Positions 48,901-59,802 of a stretch of 64,000 nucleotides of DNA are shown here, piece after piece. The number at the start of each line of letters is the position of its first letter. Positions within the stretch are counted from its first letter, which is position 1. The position numbers and the translations under genes are program-made. The stretch comes from Fasciolopsis buskii. Taxonomy: Eukaryota > Platyhelminthes > Trematoda > Plagiorchiida > Fasciolidae. Below the pieces are notes generated by a model. The model worked only from the letters and a program-made list of their open reading frames with translations. It made no database searches and was not told where the DNA came from. The DNA lies in assembly GCA_008360955.1 (NCBI GenBank), contig LUCM01011241.1, positions 9,184-73,183 of the forward strand, given 5' to 3'.

Positions 48901-50064
48901 ACACGTCTCAATCACCTGAAAATCTTCAAACTCAGTCCCCTTCTACCAGTTAGTCTTTAAGACAAAGTGTTGTACGCTAAACTGCTGAGTTATTACGGAA
49001 ATTCTATTTTGTTAAGAAAATACTAGGCAACGAGCAAGCTCCCACCGAAGATATTTGCCGCACAAGTTTTATTCTTAACCGCCATGTTAACAAGACCCGT
49101 CTTCTTGCTGCAATACAGGCTGGACATCTGCTCGATGACAAAATGCCGCTCCGACGTCCCGGATGTCGCCGCTTGGTAAAAGTCAGACCAGTCTGCTGTA
49201 TATGCAAAGACGCTTTTTTCTGATGTGTGACCATCTATGGGTACAAAACCCCTCAATTAAGAGGACTTATTGACTTCACCCAGGGCCATCCGAGTGAGAT
49301 CAGTTTTGGGCTTTGGGACATTCAATACTGCCAGGATATCGTTGAATTAAAAGATGCAAAACACCTCTTAACTATACCCACACGAGTTACTCAGGTTGTC
49401 GAAGAATCTTTACCACTTGCCCTGTACATTCATCAACGTTATACTAGCATCAGGGTTTTACAAGTTAGTTAATTCCCCATCTCCGAAACCACGATTTCCA
49501 TTATATTTGCATGAAAAAGGACGGTTTCTATGATCATTTTCACTATAAAGGCTAGAACAGGGCAAACACGGATGATACCCTTTTCTGTGGTGAACTCAGG
49601 CTAAAGATAGCCATAGGCAAAAATCATCCTTGGCAAGTCACCTACAAAAATCATTTATGAGTAGCACAACAGAAATAATTGAGCGATTAATTAGAACTTC
49701 ATTTTCAGACCAAGGGAGACAAATATTGTACTTTGCGTTTCACCAAATGTCACTCAAATGAACCAGTCAACATTGCATCGTCATCTGGAATTTCTAGTCC
49801 ACAGCTGACATTTTTTAGTCTTCTTTCGCTGACAGTAGAGCCTGTGTGAATCCTCGGATACGTTGGCAAGCAGATTAATCCTCAGTCTTGCAATGCGGTT
49901 CTGAATTCTGATGAACAATTCGAATAAGGTTATCTTCCTAAAGGTTACTGCCTAGGAAAGCTACGTGTTCAAGGTCAACCGAAGTACAATGTGTCGTTTG
50001 GTATGATTTATGATTGTCCTGTTTTGCTTGTTTTTTCATCATTCAAGTAGATAAAAAAAGCGAA
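45932..50064. other. No confident gene for about 4 kb
   Basis: Open frames include 47598-47870 plus, 48747-48355 minus (130 codons from ATG with one hydrophobic segment), 49234-49004 minus and 49227-49472 plus. The 130-codon frame is the most gene-like, but it has no domain or polyadenylation support. A B-box-like GGGTTTAAATCAC near 46126 is too isolated to call. Confidence 0.4.
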
Positions 50065-50125
50065 TAAATAGCACGGCAGGATTAAAACGGTTGTTTTGTA
50101 TGGGTTCGTGCCCGGATTTCACCGG
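50065..50125 (+). repeat. Probable tRNA-derived SINE head
   Basis: The A box TAGCACGGCAGG (50069-50080) and B box GGTTCGTGCCC (50103-50113) are in order at close spacing. The downstream body motif of the other SINE copies is not obvious, so this may be a truncated copy or another family. Confidence 0.4.
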
Positions 50126-51366
50126 ACTATATCACGTAACCTCATTGCTGATCAACCTGTGGTCATTCCAGCATAGGCATAGGTGGCTGAAATGTTCACT
50201 AAAGTGATACGAGAAGAAATTGCTGAGTCAAAGATCAAGGTAGCTATTTTTCTTCGTGGGTAAGTAAATATAAACAACAGGAAAATGAGTACTGCTAAGG
50301 CTGACGGTCTGACGTGCGTTGTCTACAATATGCATGTCATTCCGCGTGCTCTTCTCATGAGTAAACGCTCACTAGTGAATGTTGTGAATAGTTCAGTTTG
50401 TTAAACACTGACGGAATTAGTGTTTACACAAAGTGTGGTATGATGGCAACAAATGAATTTTTCATGTAACATCGGGACATACATCTGTCGAGGAGAGAAT
50501 AAAAACGGTAACAACCAGTTGAAAAAATATGGTTCCAATGGCTATTAATTTGCTCATATCCATTTACCTGGAGATTTCAGTTATTAGGCAACTAATGCGC
50601 CTAACGTGTTTGTTGAACAAAGGGCTTATGAAATTACCAATAGGGTCAATATTTATGTATGCGAAGCACTGGTCACGTGAACGCGATCATCCCATTCACT
50701 TTACACGTCCCGTCACTGAACTCTCATTCACTCGCCAATTTTGTCCTCACATACGTTGGTTTACATGCGGTTCATTTTATGGTTTTGGCTTTAGAGATTT
50801 GAGGCGCGTTTGGCTGCGATGTTTACAAGCAACATGACAGTTCGTGCTGGGCATTATATGAAAGTGAAATTTGGAAAACCAATGACCAAAGTTCACATCA
50901 CTACTTATTTCCATGATATTAGGGTCACCAGACTCGATAAAAAAAATCTGAGCTGGCAATCTATGCAGTAGATGCGGTTTCAGCAAACTTCATGTGGAGA
51001 CTTTTCCTCCACTGAACTAACTGCAATATTTGGAGTTTCATGAGTGTTTCCCACTCCAGATTAAAATTAAAAAATTAGGTGTCATGAGCCTTTGACTATC
51101 GTCGTAACAGCGCTTCTGCATTATGACGGTCGGGGTCTAAAACCCGAGAAAACGTCAAAGAGAGGGAGTATATCAAGGGACGAAATAGTTTTCGCTGAAC
51201 GGCCATAAACAGCCTCAACTTACAATTTTGATACTGGCTTCAGCGGTCCGGAAGGAATTGGTAGGCTGAAGTCCCCTATCAACCAGGATGCAGTTGCACT
51301 CGTTTTCGGAACAAAGGAAGATTTTGCGTTAATTATGGTTTGATGTTGTTCATCAAAGATGGCATC

Positions 51367-51396
51367 AAAGCATTTCAAAGCATTTCAAAGCATTCC
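51367..51396. repeat. Tandem triplicate of a 10-bp unit
   Basis: The unit AAAGCATTTC occurs about three times head to tail (the last copy ends AAAGCATTCC). Confidence 0.9.
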
Positions 51397-51873
51397 AGTC
51401 GACGACACTGTGAATTTTGACATCCGGTGTTTGGGTCAATTCCTGTTAGCCCGTCTTATTATTTGTTTTTGTGTCATTTATTATGCAATTCCGGTCGATT
51501 AATAACAGTCTGCTACTGAACTTTATAAGATCCCCTGGCATTTGCTCGTATTCTCTTGCACAGGAATTACTGAGATCTGAGTGGTACTTCATTTAGTGAT
51601 CTTGAGAAACTTGGTTTGTAGGTGAGCAGACATTTGTGTGACACACAAAAATGTCTAATTGAATTGGGATGAGTAATTCGGCTAACGCAATCAAGAAAAT
51701 CGACTGAATGCCGACACAACGGAGTTCGAATAAACCCAAAAAAAACCCCGAGTAATAACAGACATCAATAGAATATTTCTGTATTTTTGTTTTAATTGAA
51801 TAATTGGGCGCGTCATCACTAACGTACACGTGGTGTCAGACGATATCGACAAGTTAATCACTGGCCAATAATT

Positions 51874-51891
51874 CTGCAGTTCGAACTGCAG
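51874..51891. repeat. Perfect 18-bp palindrome
   Basis: CTGCAGTTCGAACTGCAG is its own reverse complement, with no spacer. It could be a protein-binding site or simply chance. Confidence 0.9.
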
Positions 51892-52394
51892 CCGCTTTCG
51901 TTCTTGGGCTCAAATCTTTCTGAGGTGTGCGTCTGACAGCAGTCCGAATTTCTTTCTACGGAATGTGTTAACTTACCCAGGTTCTAAATTCTTCCCATTA
52001 TTTTACGCTTTTCTCACTTCAGGCACAAATACATGTTGCATTCTTCACTATCATTCGGGTGTTTCTAGTCCTGTAAATTAATAATTTACTGCAATGATTT
52101 TAGTTTGCATTTTGTGAATGAAATGTTCGTCATGAAAAATTACGATGATTATATTGATTAAGGTGTTTCGTGGTGAGTTAAAGAACTTGTCAAGAATGAC
52201 AATCTTATAGGCCTGTTGCTTTCACTGTGTTTGAAAATGCAAAAAATTAAGTTAGAACCAGTCCTTTGTGGTTTCTTCAACAAATTCACCAAACTAGCAT
52301 GATGGAACTTGTTGTTTCCAACAGTGCAGATAAATCGGGAAAAATTCCACTGAATTCAGTTCTTCTTGGCTAATCTGAGAACAATCTCGTCATC

Positions 52395-52515
52395 TTCAGT
52401 GTCCGGCAGTGGTCAAGCGGTTACGTTTCGTAGGGTTGAAACCTTCCTCGAATCTTCTCGCAGTCGGTAGATTCCTTTGCTTGGCAGCTCCTAGTTGGCC
52501 GCCAGTCAATTCCCA
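52395..52515 (+). repeat. tRNA-derived SINE copy
   Basis: A clear tRNA-like A-box segment, CAGTGGTCAAGCGGTTA, lies at about 52407-52423. A degraded B box (CCTCGAATCTTC) follows near 52446 and the body motif GGCAGCTCCTAGTTGG from 52482, aligning with the copies at 21.4 and 35.6 kb. Confidence 0.6.
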
Positions 52516-53020
52516 AAAATGATGTGTGTCGTGGATCCATGAATAGGAAAGGTGAGATATAAATGACGAGAAACGCGTGCCACTGGTGTTTTCAAGTTAA
52601 CATTTTATTTTAGGATAAATATTCTACTGGATTTAGGCGGGCTATTCTTTTCTACCGCTAGTTTGTTCTTTTATTCATTCGTCCGGTTGTTTACTCAAAA
52701 CTTAGCGCTTGTTATTGATCATGATACAGCCTAAGCCACACGATATTTTGATTGGATTTTGTCGCGTTGTTACGGGGGAAAAATAAACGAGGTCATCTGT
52801 GTCGAGGCGAATGGAACCCTACTTAGAAAGCAGTCTGCAGTTTGACGAGTTTGCTAATGATGCTTGAAGAGACAATTCTGGTTGATACTGTCGTTCACAG
52901 CGCTTCAAGCTGACTTTTCTCCGCTAGACTAATTAACTTATTCCCCGGTCGCTCACCTACCTCTCTGTGTGCTCGGTTCCCCCGGGGTTGCACTTTACCC
53001 CATCGATCCTTTCCGGATAG

Positions 53021-53295
53021 TTATTTGCCACTTGAACAAATTGGACGTTTTTTCTGATGAACGGAGAAAAAGTGGAAAGTTATTGTCTGTGCCTGTTTCT
53101 CGACATCGAATACAAAAATTTCTGCTCCTAGCTAGAACTGTCACACTTATCCCGGAAATTCGAAAATACGAAGATTTGGGGATTTCAACAAATCTGAAAA
53201 TTGCCAATATGTTTTTCGATTATATGTTCAAAAGATTGCCGAATAGTTTTGCGATGCTGTTGGTTGTTATCGTAAAATTGAAGGAAACATACTAA
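53021..53295 (+). CDS. Candidate terminal exon, 91 codons
   Basis: A strong acceptor (CCCATCGATCCTTTCCGGATAG) is followed in phase 1 by a long frame with well-mixed composition (LDVFSDERRKSGKLLSVPVS, then EIRKYEDLGISTNLKIANMF), ending in TAA. A donor-like ATC|GTAAAA near the end could continue the gene. A second long frame, 53299-53670, follows almost at once in another frame (DRKMVKPKQGDLSCGDCVWF) and could be a later exon. The family is not recognised, but this is among the more coding-like stretches. Confidence 0.35.
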
Positions 53296-55032
53296 AGTTT
53301 GCTATTTTGGCAACATTCATCGTGGTGCCGATTGCGAATTCATGCAGACTTCGTTTTAAACCTCAGCCTCCTTTGGAGAATTACTTATTATCTAGTAACC
53401 GTTGACAGAAAAATGGTAAAGCCAAAACAAGGTGATTTATCTTGTGGTGACTGTGTCTGGTTTACGATAGAAAAAAAAAGTCTAAATGACTATAAGAGTC
53501 ATTTATTTCTCCATGGATTCATTAGCAACGCACATGGGCGGGGTCTTCACACTTGGCCATGGAGTTCTCCGGGTTTGCATTTTCGCACAATTTTCTGCGG
53601 ATTCGCCAGTCTGATTTTTGTTAAGACATTACCGTTAAATATTATTATGCCAGAGTGGCTCCCTTTTTAAAATTGTTACATGTTGTTGCACGAAGCCGAC
53701 GCATTAGAAGAAATTGCACAAAAAGGTACAAAACAGGTTCAGTGGGATCAGGAGAATAAGGATGACTAAAAACACTGTGCAGACTGGCGAGTTTTTGTCT
53801 AGGGGTACCTCATATTGCAAAACCTCAAATTCCTGTCATATTGCCAAACAATATGATTTCGTTGTTTGGAAAAGTCCATGATTTCACTGAAATCGTGACA
53901 AACGAAGAAGACATAATCGCTGAAATTAACAAGTTACCAGAATGTGAGCTGCACGAGAAGATAGCGAATGAATTTCCACATTGTTCGATTGTGTGGCTCT
54001 GAGCGAGATTCCTGTGAGACTTCATAATCTTGGTGGTGGAGTAATCCGTTGTATGAAGACTGTTTGAAGTAAGGTGGTAAGCGTAGTTTGGGTGTGCTCG
54101 ACCAAAAAATACTGTTGTGAGGACGGATGCAAAACGTGTTTTCCAAACGGATTTTGTACCCTAATCATCAGTAAATTTGCTATACTTCAAATATAACTAA
54201 AATTGAGCTCGCGGGATTTTATGGTTCCTTATCAAAGTCTGTCCAGGTATATAACGGAAGAAGGAGTGACACATGTTATTAAGAAAAGGATGGAGAGCTG
54301 TCAAACAAAGATAATGTCCCTCTGAAAACATGACGCATTTAAAGTCAGTGGCAAATTCAGCCGAACTCGACGTGTTTTATCAGCAAAACATACCAAAACC
54401 GTCTGAGATTCTTGAAGACTATAAAAAGATTTGCTTTCTTAATTGCCGTTAGTGAGAAACTGTCTAGGCGCTGACCGATGTATTCCCATCTCCCTCACTC
54501 AAGCAACTCAAAAAGAAGAGAACAGGAGCGCAAAGCTCAAGAACATCAGACAAAAGGCGGATAAATAGGCTAATCACACCGGAAATCCTCCTGTGGAACT
54601 CTGGGTGTTGGGAGACGTTGCCTCAGAAAAGCTCTTTGTAATAGCAATTCAGAGATAGGGAACTGTAAGCCGACATCGAACAACTGAACAAGAATTTTGG
54701 CTCCGTGCCTTAGGGCGTTTGTTTGCCGGCCTAAGGTAAAACTTCTGAGCTACCTGAAAGTACGCGCCGGATCACCTGGCGGTCAGGTTCAGCAAATGTC
54801 TGAAAATCGGGAATATTCTTCTTATACGGAGGCCTGTAAAGAGATGGGATGTCCCAGATACGAAGCCTAGTACATACCTGTTCACTAAACGCAAATTTTT
54901 AATGCCAAAGATGAGAGAGAAGTTTTAGCTGTCACAAGTCGTTCCTGAGGACACTGGAGACGAGATGAATCAGTTTACATATACCGGTCGTCTAAATCCG
55001 CTCGCGAAGTTCACCATGTTCAGTGTATTCTG
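53296..55032. other. Uncertain frames, no clear gene
   Basis: The plus frame 53299-53670 (123 codons) may belong with the preceding exon. A short ATG frame at 54329-54451 (SAELDVFYQQNIPKPSEILE) looks coding and ends beside a GTTAGT/GTGAGA donor-like site. Minus frames at 54025-53825 and 54146-53934 are probably shadows. Confidence 0.3.
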
Positions 55033-55329
55033 TTGAATAACTCAACTAGGTTGTTGTCGTTAGATTGCAAAAATGTCCATGGTAAACTTGGCATATCAGC
55101 TTCGCTGAACGAATTTTGGAACCCGAAATTGGAAATCTCATGCAAACTGAACCGCGAATATTCCCTCTACAGGATTCAGCCAACATCCTTTGACAGAATG
55201 GAATCCTGGTCACTGCTTATTAGTATCGATGGTTTAGGAGGAATTATCTTCCTTTATTTTCAGTCTTACAAGTTCTTATTCTATCCTCATATATTTCACG
55301 CAAGTACGGACGTCAGCATTCCAACGTGA
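55033..55329 (+). CDS. Candidate exon, up to about 95 codons
   Basis: The frame opens after CTCAACTAG and runs to TGA. A donor-like CATG|GTAAAC occurs after about 17 codons. The central part is strand-like (KLGISASLNEFWNPKLEISC) and the end is aromatic-rich. The family is not recognised. Confidence 0.2.
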   Translation: MNNSTRLLSLDCKNVHGKLGISASLNEFWNPKLEISCKLNREYSLYRIQPTSFDRMESWSLLISIDGLGGIIFLYFQSYKFLFYPHIFHASTDVSIPT

Positions 55330-58300
55330 TATCACCACCTTAACTCGAAAAGGCTAGGAACATTATCAGTTGGTTATCGACCCGATCTCTGAATTTAACT
55401 GGATCCAAATAGCATAGCAAATAATTTCTTTGCAATCTTAGAATTGAATCAAAATAATATCAAACGTCTCCCGCTCGTTTCCCTAGGATTTATTCCCTCA
55501 TCGATTACAGTCGATTGTCATGTAGTTTTACCTTTACACAACCTTCCTTGGTTTATATGCACAAAACTTCACTATGTCGTCAGTCGCTATTCAGGATGAC
55601 AGGAATGTACTGTAAGCGACAGACCCATGTGTACAGATGCGTTGGTCAATGTTTTGTAATCTTGCCTATCGTGGTCTTGCACTCTAGCCCCCTCAGTCGG
55701 TTATCTAGGCTCTTGTCCAATCCCAGGCCGCCAAATCAAGCGAGAAAGATTAGATCACCTCAGGCCTCCCGGCGGGACAGTTTTCGCTAATTTGTTGTAA
55801 TCAAATCGTCTATATGGGCCTACATACGGCAGAGTTCTTTAGCCCTCCATCTAACGAGCCAATTGTCTTTGCTTTGGCCCTCTGGCCTCCACTCCCTTTT
55901 GTGCGCACTACAAAATCAGGCCGCCTTCAGTCACTCCGGGGGCTAGAGTGGCTGGCTGATTCCGTACTTATGCTCGGGCTTGCTTTCGACCGAATTCCAA
56001 GCCCGTGTGTTGTTCGACTGTCGCTGAAGTGGTTTCGCCGTCAGTCTTATCCGTTTGGGTGTATTCCGACCTCACTTTTTATGAATCATCAAACGGAAGC
56101 AGTGGCCTTAGGCTTTCGGCATCCACACGTAGCCTCTCCTTATCGTCTGTGGGTCAGGCAGTCAGCACCGTGGGTCTGAATCGCTCAACTTTTTGTTCAC
56201 TAAATTGTCATTACAGACTATGGACCACTTTTAAAACCATGTGCCCCGTCGTAAGTCTTACTAAGAAAAACAATTTGTTAGTAGTATGAGATCACGTGTT
56301 TTCATGAAATAATTCACCATGTAATGTCGCCATTATGAAACTAAGGGAGCACTGTACAGCAGTCTTATCCCTGTTAGAAATCATCAAGAGTCCATATCCA
56401 CTGCGCTCGAATTACGACGCGAACCCGAGATGAACGATATTGAGTCAAACACCCTAGCCATTACGCTACTGTGGAATCCCGTAACAGTCAGCTGAACTTT
56501 AACGCACAATGTCTCACCCATGGGTCACTGATTTATCAGGCTACGGGCCGCTGGCGTGTAGCAATTGATCCCATCTGATAGATAACTTATTTGCAGGTAG
56601 CCTAATCACGACCAACGTTTTGGACATGACCTACAGAGTTTGGCTACTTGAAACGTGTTAGTATAAGGAGATAAAATGTTTTCATGCGATATCTTGAGCA
56701 ATGGCATCACATGGTGAATTATCTCACGAAAACCAAAGTGTCCTGTAATTTTTAGTATCAGATCACTAAAGCAGCAAATTTTATTTATTGGGTTCGACTA
56801 CTAATTTCAATTCGCCCTTCAAAAGTTATTGACCATAGTGATCTTGTGGAATCGCTGACATCCAGCACTTTTCATTTTGGGCATTTACTCCCAAGTCGTT
56901 AATCATAAACCGGCAACGATTATGATTAATGCACATTTGATAGTGGATTCACCATGCTTGAAACGGCTGACGTTTGCTGTGACAGCAACAAAAATAATAT
57001 AAATTCACGCAAAAACAATTGACAACCGAGATTGATTCAACCTCGGTGCGCAAGCATTTTCATTTCCAGAAGTGATCGGCAAGAAATGCACTTCAGCAAT
57101 AACATTCAAATGGGTGCATTAAAGTCTTGTAAGAAAAAACAATCGCTTATTTCATTATTTGTTAGACCATAAAATTGTTTGCCAACGAAATGACTTTATC
57201 GCGATGCCCTAAACAGGGTAGAAAAATGTGCTACGACGTGGAACATTTGCACTGGAGTCTTCCAAAACTCATCACATATGGTTCCTTTGTGAGAAAATTC
57301 GGAGCATGAGATCAAGAAGTTTTCTCCCAATTGCTATTGTGATTTATGTTCCTCAATGGAAATGCCTTTGGGTTTGTAGCAGTTCAATGCATGATAAGCG
57401 TTTGTTTTATTTACAAACCTTTGTAACCCGTAATTAAAACACTGTAGAAAACCACCGTAGTGAAAGATTACGGATGGGAAATCTTAACATTAAGCGCCAA
57501 TACATGAAACAAACAAAAGCTGGCTTCATATTCGGGTTCTGATCTTATGCTATTCTCAATCTCCATTTTGCAAAAACGGTCCGGCTTATTTGTCCATCAT
57601 GATGTCCGGCGCGGGACGAAATGTCTCCTAGATCGTACTGAGGTAATTCGTAGTGCGACGTCAAATATCAAACTGGTACGAACATAAATCAACGAATCCA
57701 CAGAGCTTAGTGGTCTGTATGCATAATTATTACCAGTACTCTTCACCAATTATGGGCGAACGATGACAGGTTAAGAATTGCAAGCATGCCACACGGTATG
57801 CAATATGGACCGGTAAGATATCGCATTGCAGCCCGAGGGAGGTTATGAGAATACGAAAATTTGCGCATGTGCACAGATCCCTCTGCATCTTTATCACAAA
57901 TCCTCTGATCTCTAAATCACTTTTGGTGGGACCGCATTTCAAGTAAAATATTTACAAACGTTGTAATAGAACTCGGAGATTGGAATGAGTCGTTGGTTAT
58001 TTAAAATTCGTCGTTGCTCAATCTTCTCAGAGAAATTTGTGACTCTGTAGTAAGCAGATGAACTGGTGTGTCAGTGTCAGCCCTTTCGATGTCTAGATGG
58101 GAAAACTCTACTGGCTCTTAATTTGTGCGCTGTTAAATTCCGTGACCCTTCTATGGGTACCCGTTCTTTTCAATGAGGAACGAAAATGATATCAATAATT
58201 TCGAACCTCAAAAGAAAACTCAAAAAGGGTAACAGAAATGTTAATATCAAGGCCAAATTTGAGTACTGCGACAAATGCTGTATCGGTCAAACTGGGGGAA

Positions 58301-58452
58301 ACTTTGCTAATCCTGTTTCACTGATATAAAATCACGCGAATCAGGAGGGATGCACATTCAATCTGGACTAACGGAACACAAGACATCAATGAGAGCTTCT
58401 GGAAGCTTGGCGCTCGTTAACAAATTCCATCAACAGGCATAAAATCTGCTAA
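55330..58452. other. No confident gene; contains a GC-richer block
   Basis: About 55600-56200 is visibly richer in G and C than its surroundings and holds overlapping Pro/Ser/Arg-rich plus frames (55515-55790, 55814-56179, 56005-56289) without clear splice sites. Either an old mobile element or a GC-rich host segment is possible. After 56300 the sequence is AT-rich, with a hairpin at 56899 and unsupported frames at 57228-57437 plus and 57942-57730 minus. Confidence 0.4.
56899..56929. repeat. Hairpin, 10-bp perfect stem and 11-nt loop
   Basis: TTAATCATAA (56899-56908) pairs with TTATGATTAA (56920-56929) around an 11-base loop. The stem is AT-rich, so stability is modest. It is not flanked by features of a known structured RNA. 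Confidence 0.8.
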
Positions 58453-58466
58453 GGCGCTTGGTAGAC

Positions 58467-58682
58467 GCCAAATTTTTGGAGTTTGAAAGAAGGGGAGCCA
58501 TTTCAAGATCGAAAGATCCAACATCATCCCCAGATAAAGGGCGTCTCACAACCACAATAATGGATTGCGGAGCACTGCCGAAATTAACTGCGTTGCTGAA
58601 GCCAGTAACACTGCTAGTTCAAAGTCGAATCAATGGCAAGAATAAAGCGTTGAAATTCAACTTCTGCGCTCCTTGCTTTTCG
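58467..58682 (+). CDS. Candidate exon with strong donor, about 72 codons
   Basis: The frame encodes a basic, soluble-looking peptide (ERRGAISRSKDPTSSPDKGR) and ends at TTC|GTGAGTGACG, a near-consensus donor, in phase 2. The acceptor is uncertain (GGTAG at 58466 or CTAAG at about 58452). A possible separate start exon lies further on at about 58902-58919 (ATGATGACAGCAGATGAGA|GTAAGT). The family is not recognised. Confidence 0.28.
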
Positions 58683-59544
58683 TGAGTGACGTATTTCTCT
58701 CTAGCTACAAAATATCGTCAATTGCAGCCGGTTTCCCCATAGTTATTTGAGACATACTTGCCTGTGCGTTGTCAGGTTTCTCGCCGGTTTATTTTTCCAA
58801 CTGTCGGAACAGTTAGTCAAAGGGAATTTGGCTATTGCGGAAATGAACTGATTCAATAATTTCGCTAGTGTTCACATAGTTTTTTCACATTCATACGAAG
58901 ATGATGACAGCAGATGAGAGTAAGTAAAATACGATGTAATCGTTCTTCTTAGATTCGCGAAACTTTAAACGCGACTCGAGTTGCGGTTATGTTCTTGCAG
59001 AGAAGGGGAGCAAAACAACGGTACAGGTAGGAACAGAATTGCAGTACGGAATGTCCGTTTTTGAGAATGGATCATGGAAATCGCTGAACCGATTGCGATT
59101 CACTTTCGTGCCATATTCAATCGAAATGAATGTGTGGATTAATTAAATTATGCTAAAATCCTCAAAGTGTTTGATTCCAGTGGCCGAACCCCTCGATAAT
59201 TCGAAGCAACTTTATCATTTGTCAACCATCAGTATTGACAGATGTGAAGAAGACGCAGATTGAACCGTGTACATAATTGAAGTACTTTGTGAACATTTGC
59301 TTTTATGGACGTTCGTAAGTATTCCTTCGTGTTACTGGACAACATGCGTACCGGTAACTGATTGCACCTCAGTGCATTTTGTCCATTTTTCATAGGACTC
59401 ATTCCCGTATCATTGATTTTTCTGTCCAGGACACAGAACCTCGGATGTTATACTGTACCGTTGTGAGATTTGTTAGTTCAAAGTGGACGACTTCATTTTC
59501 CACGTGAAACTATTTTATGAGATGATAAAGACGGGAAAATCCAA

Positions 59545-59802
59545 ATGCCGAAATCATCAGCCGGAATTGAAATGCATGTTCCATTACCAGAACGATGCTA
59601 TCCGCGATACGTTATTTGTAGAACATCTCGGAAAACGGAAGGTTGCCGTGTTTCGTTGATACCACAGGGCAGTAGAGAAGGTGTGACAGAACCAGAAACT
59701 GTCTTGGGAATCCGATTTCTCAAGGTACATTCCAATCACATGCATTTCAAAAGACATAAATATCTGGTCACAATCCGTCTTGACAAAAGTGGCTCTGTCT
59801 AA
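59545..59802 (+). CDS. Candidate ATG-initiated frame, 85 codons
   Basis: ATG at 59545 opens a frame of basic character (MHVPLPERCYPRYVICRTSR) ending in TAA at 59802. An AAG|GTACAT inside it may be a donor for a shorter first exon of 60 codons. The opposite-strand frame at 60017-59799 barely overlaps. The family is not recognised. Confidence 0.22.
   Translation: MPKSSAGIEMHVPLPERCYPRYVICRTSRKTEGCRVSLIPQGSREGVTEPETVLGIRFLKVHSNHMHFKRHKYLVTIRLDKSGSV

Larger units (their letters stand above)
50126..53020. other. No confident gene for about 2.9 kb
   Basis: A 102-codon frame from ATG at 50529 to 50837 has a hydrophobic start but no supporting context. The stretch contains the 10-bp triplicate at 51367, the palindrome at 51874 and the SINE at 52395. 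Another B-box-like GGGTCTAAAACCC lies near 51132. Confidence 0.4.
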
